From: Bacteroidales bacterium UBA3543
GTDB taxonomy: Bacteria; Bacteroidota; Bacteroidia; Bacteroidales; UBA932
Reading direction: 5' to 3'
DNA length: 5,698 nt
NCBI GenBank assembly: GCA_002376715.1
Contig: DFOK01000112.1
Location: 1-5,698 of the forward strand
Shown here: positions 5,096 through 5,698 of the stretch, piece by piece
How the letters are laid out: the number at the start of each line of letters is the position of its first letter
How positions within the stretch are numbered: the first letter of the stretch is position 1
Made by a program: the position numbers and the translations under genes
The notes under the pieces: model-generated
The model's input: the letters and a program-made list of their open reading frames with translations, nothing else
Database searches by the model: none
What the model was told of the DNA's origin: nothing

Positions 5096-5698
5096 ATGAT
5101 TACAGACAAGATTCGAATAGAAGAATTTGACTACGCCCTGCCGGATGAGAGAATCTCAAAATTTCCTCTTCAGAAAAGGGATTCTTCCAAACTTTTGCTT
5201 TTCACAAGTAGCAATGGTTTTGCTCCTACTCAGGAGAAATTCTCAGATATCGACAAATTTTTACCCAATGAGTCGTTGATTATCTTCAATAATACCAGGG
5301 TAATCCCTGCAAGATTGCTTTTCAGGCGCCTTTCAGGTGCCATGATAGAGATATTTTGTCTTGAACCGGTTGATCCCGAGGATTATCAACTCAATTTTGC
5401 CTGTACAGGGAAATGTCGCTGGAAAGTCATTGTAGGCAATATTAAAAGGTGGAAAGGAGGCCCGGTTTCGCTTATCAATTCTTCAGAAGATCTGGAGATT
5501 GAACGCCTAGGTTTGCAAGCGGAGCTTGTTGAAAGGGAAAGTAACAGGATTGTTGTGGAATTTTCCTGGAAAACTGGCGATTCATTCTCCAAAGTACTGG
5601 AAATGTGTGGTAAAATGCCTATTCCCCCCTATTTGAAACGCGATCCCCAGCCACTTGATAGGGTACGTTACCAGACCTGCTATGCCCGTATAGAGGGC
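5096..5698 (+). CDS. queA: QueA-family S-adenosylmethionine:tRNA ribosyltransferase-isomerase, 3' truncated by window end
   Basis: The reading frame is open for 201 codons from ATG at 5096 to the window edge, where it is cut; the C-terminal part is missing. QueA transfers and isomerises the ribosyl group of SAM onto preQ1 at position 34 of GUN-anticodon tRNAs, making epoxyqueuosine. Family features: IEEFDYALPDERISKFPLQK (8-27) followed by RDSSKLL, the IIFNNTRVIPARLLF block (61-75), MIEIFCLEP (82-90) and GKMPIPPYLKR (170-180) leading to RYQTCYARIEG at the edge. The N-terminal style and the CLEP/NFACTGKCRWKVIVGN section match the QueA variant I recall as a second paralogue in Bacteroidales, alongside the standard QueA, so substrate identity is slightly less certain than the family. 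It is divergent from the HTH unit. The assigned start is the first ATG and puts the conserved N-terminus in place. Confidence 0.9.
   Translation, partial: MITDKIRIEEFDYALPDERISKFPLQKRDSSKLLLFTSSNGFAPTQEKFSDIDKFLPNESLIIFNNTRVIPARLLFRRLSGAMIEIFCLEPVDPEDYQLNFACTGKCRWKVIVGNIKRWKGGPVSLINSSEDLEIERLGLQAELVERESNRIVVEFSWKTGDSFSKVLEMCGKMPIPPYLKRDPQPLDRVRYQTCYARIEG

Noticed and set aside
5386..5592. Minus-strand 68-codon open frame
   Set aside because: It lies wholly antisense within queA, which has strong family motifs across the same bases.

Overview
The window looks like a piece of chromosome from a member of the Bacteroidota, probably order Bacteroidales. The supporting signs are a QueA protein of the Bacteroidales-type variant, a TAnnTTTG-type promoter element in front of it, little sign of Shine-Dalgarno sequences, and an HTH regulator with the short C-terminal 'FYSDGTFEE' tail that I associate with this group. 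The genus cannot be fixed from the sequence alone.

Layout, right to left on the minus strand: an XRE/lambda-repressor-like HTH protein (4474-3845), class 2 dihydroorotate dehydrogenase pyrD (3814-2726), cinA/pncC (2729-1476) and a beta-lactamase-fold serine hydrolase lipoprotein (about 1296-133). The first three form a tight unit: a 30-base gap, then an ATGA stop/start overlap. On the plus strand a divergent queA begins at 5096 and runs off the right edge. The 621-base gap between the HTH gene and queA is AT-rich. It holds repeated copies of a dyad, TTACA-N2-TGTAA, which are plausible operators for the HTH protein.

The most unusual content is two degenerate arrays with a 7-base period. Array 1 (1-135) lies directly after the hydrolase stop codon and continues off the left edge. 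Array 2 (about 1300-1484) fills the space between the cinA stop codon and the hydrolase start. Read on the coding (minus) strand, both are chains of different but related 7-base words (TACGGGG, TACGAGT, TCTGAGT, TAGTGGG, TGCGGGG, TAACAGC, CAATAGC and others), with a pyrimidine usually first and a G usually sixth. In both, the TAG stop codon of the preceding gene is itself the start of an array word. Part of array 2 is a run of evenly spaced GGG tracts that meets the usual G-quadruplex pattern. No hairpin-plus-T-run terminator is visible after either gene, so the arrays occupy the place where 3' signals would be expected.

Functionally the genes are mostly housekeeping: pyrimidine synthesis (PyrD), pyridine-nucleotide salvage or repair (CinA/PncC), queuosine tRNA modification (QueA), and an exported hydrolase of unknown substrate. 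I see no defence system, transposase, CRISPR array or RNA gene.
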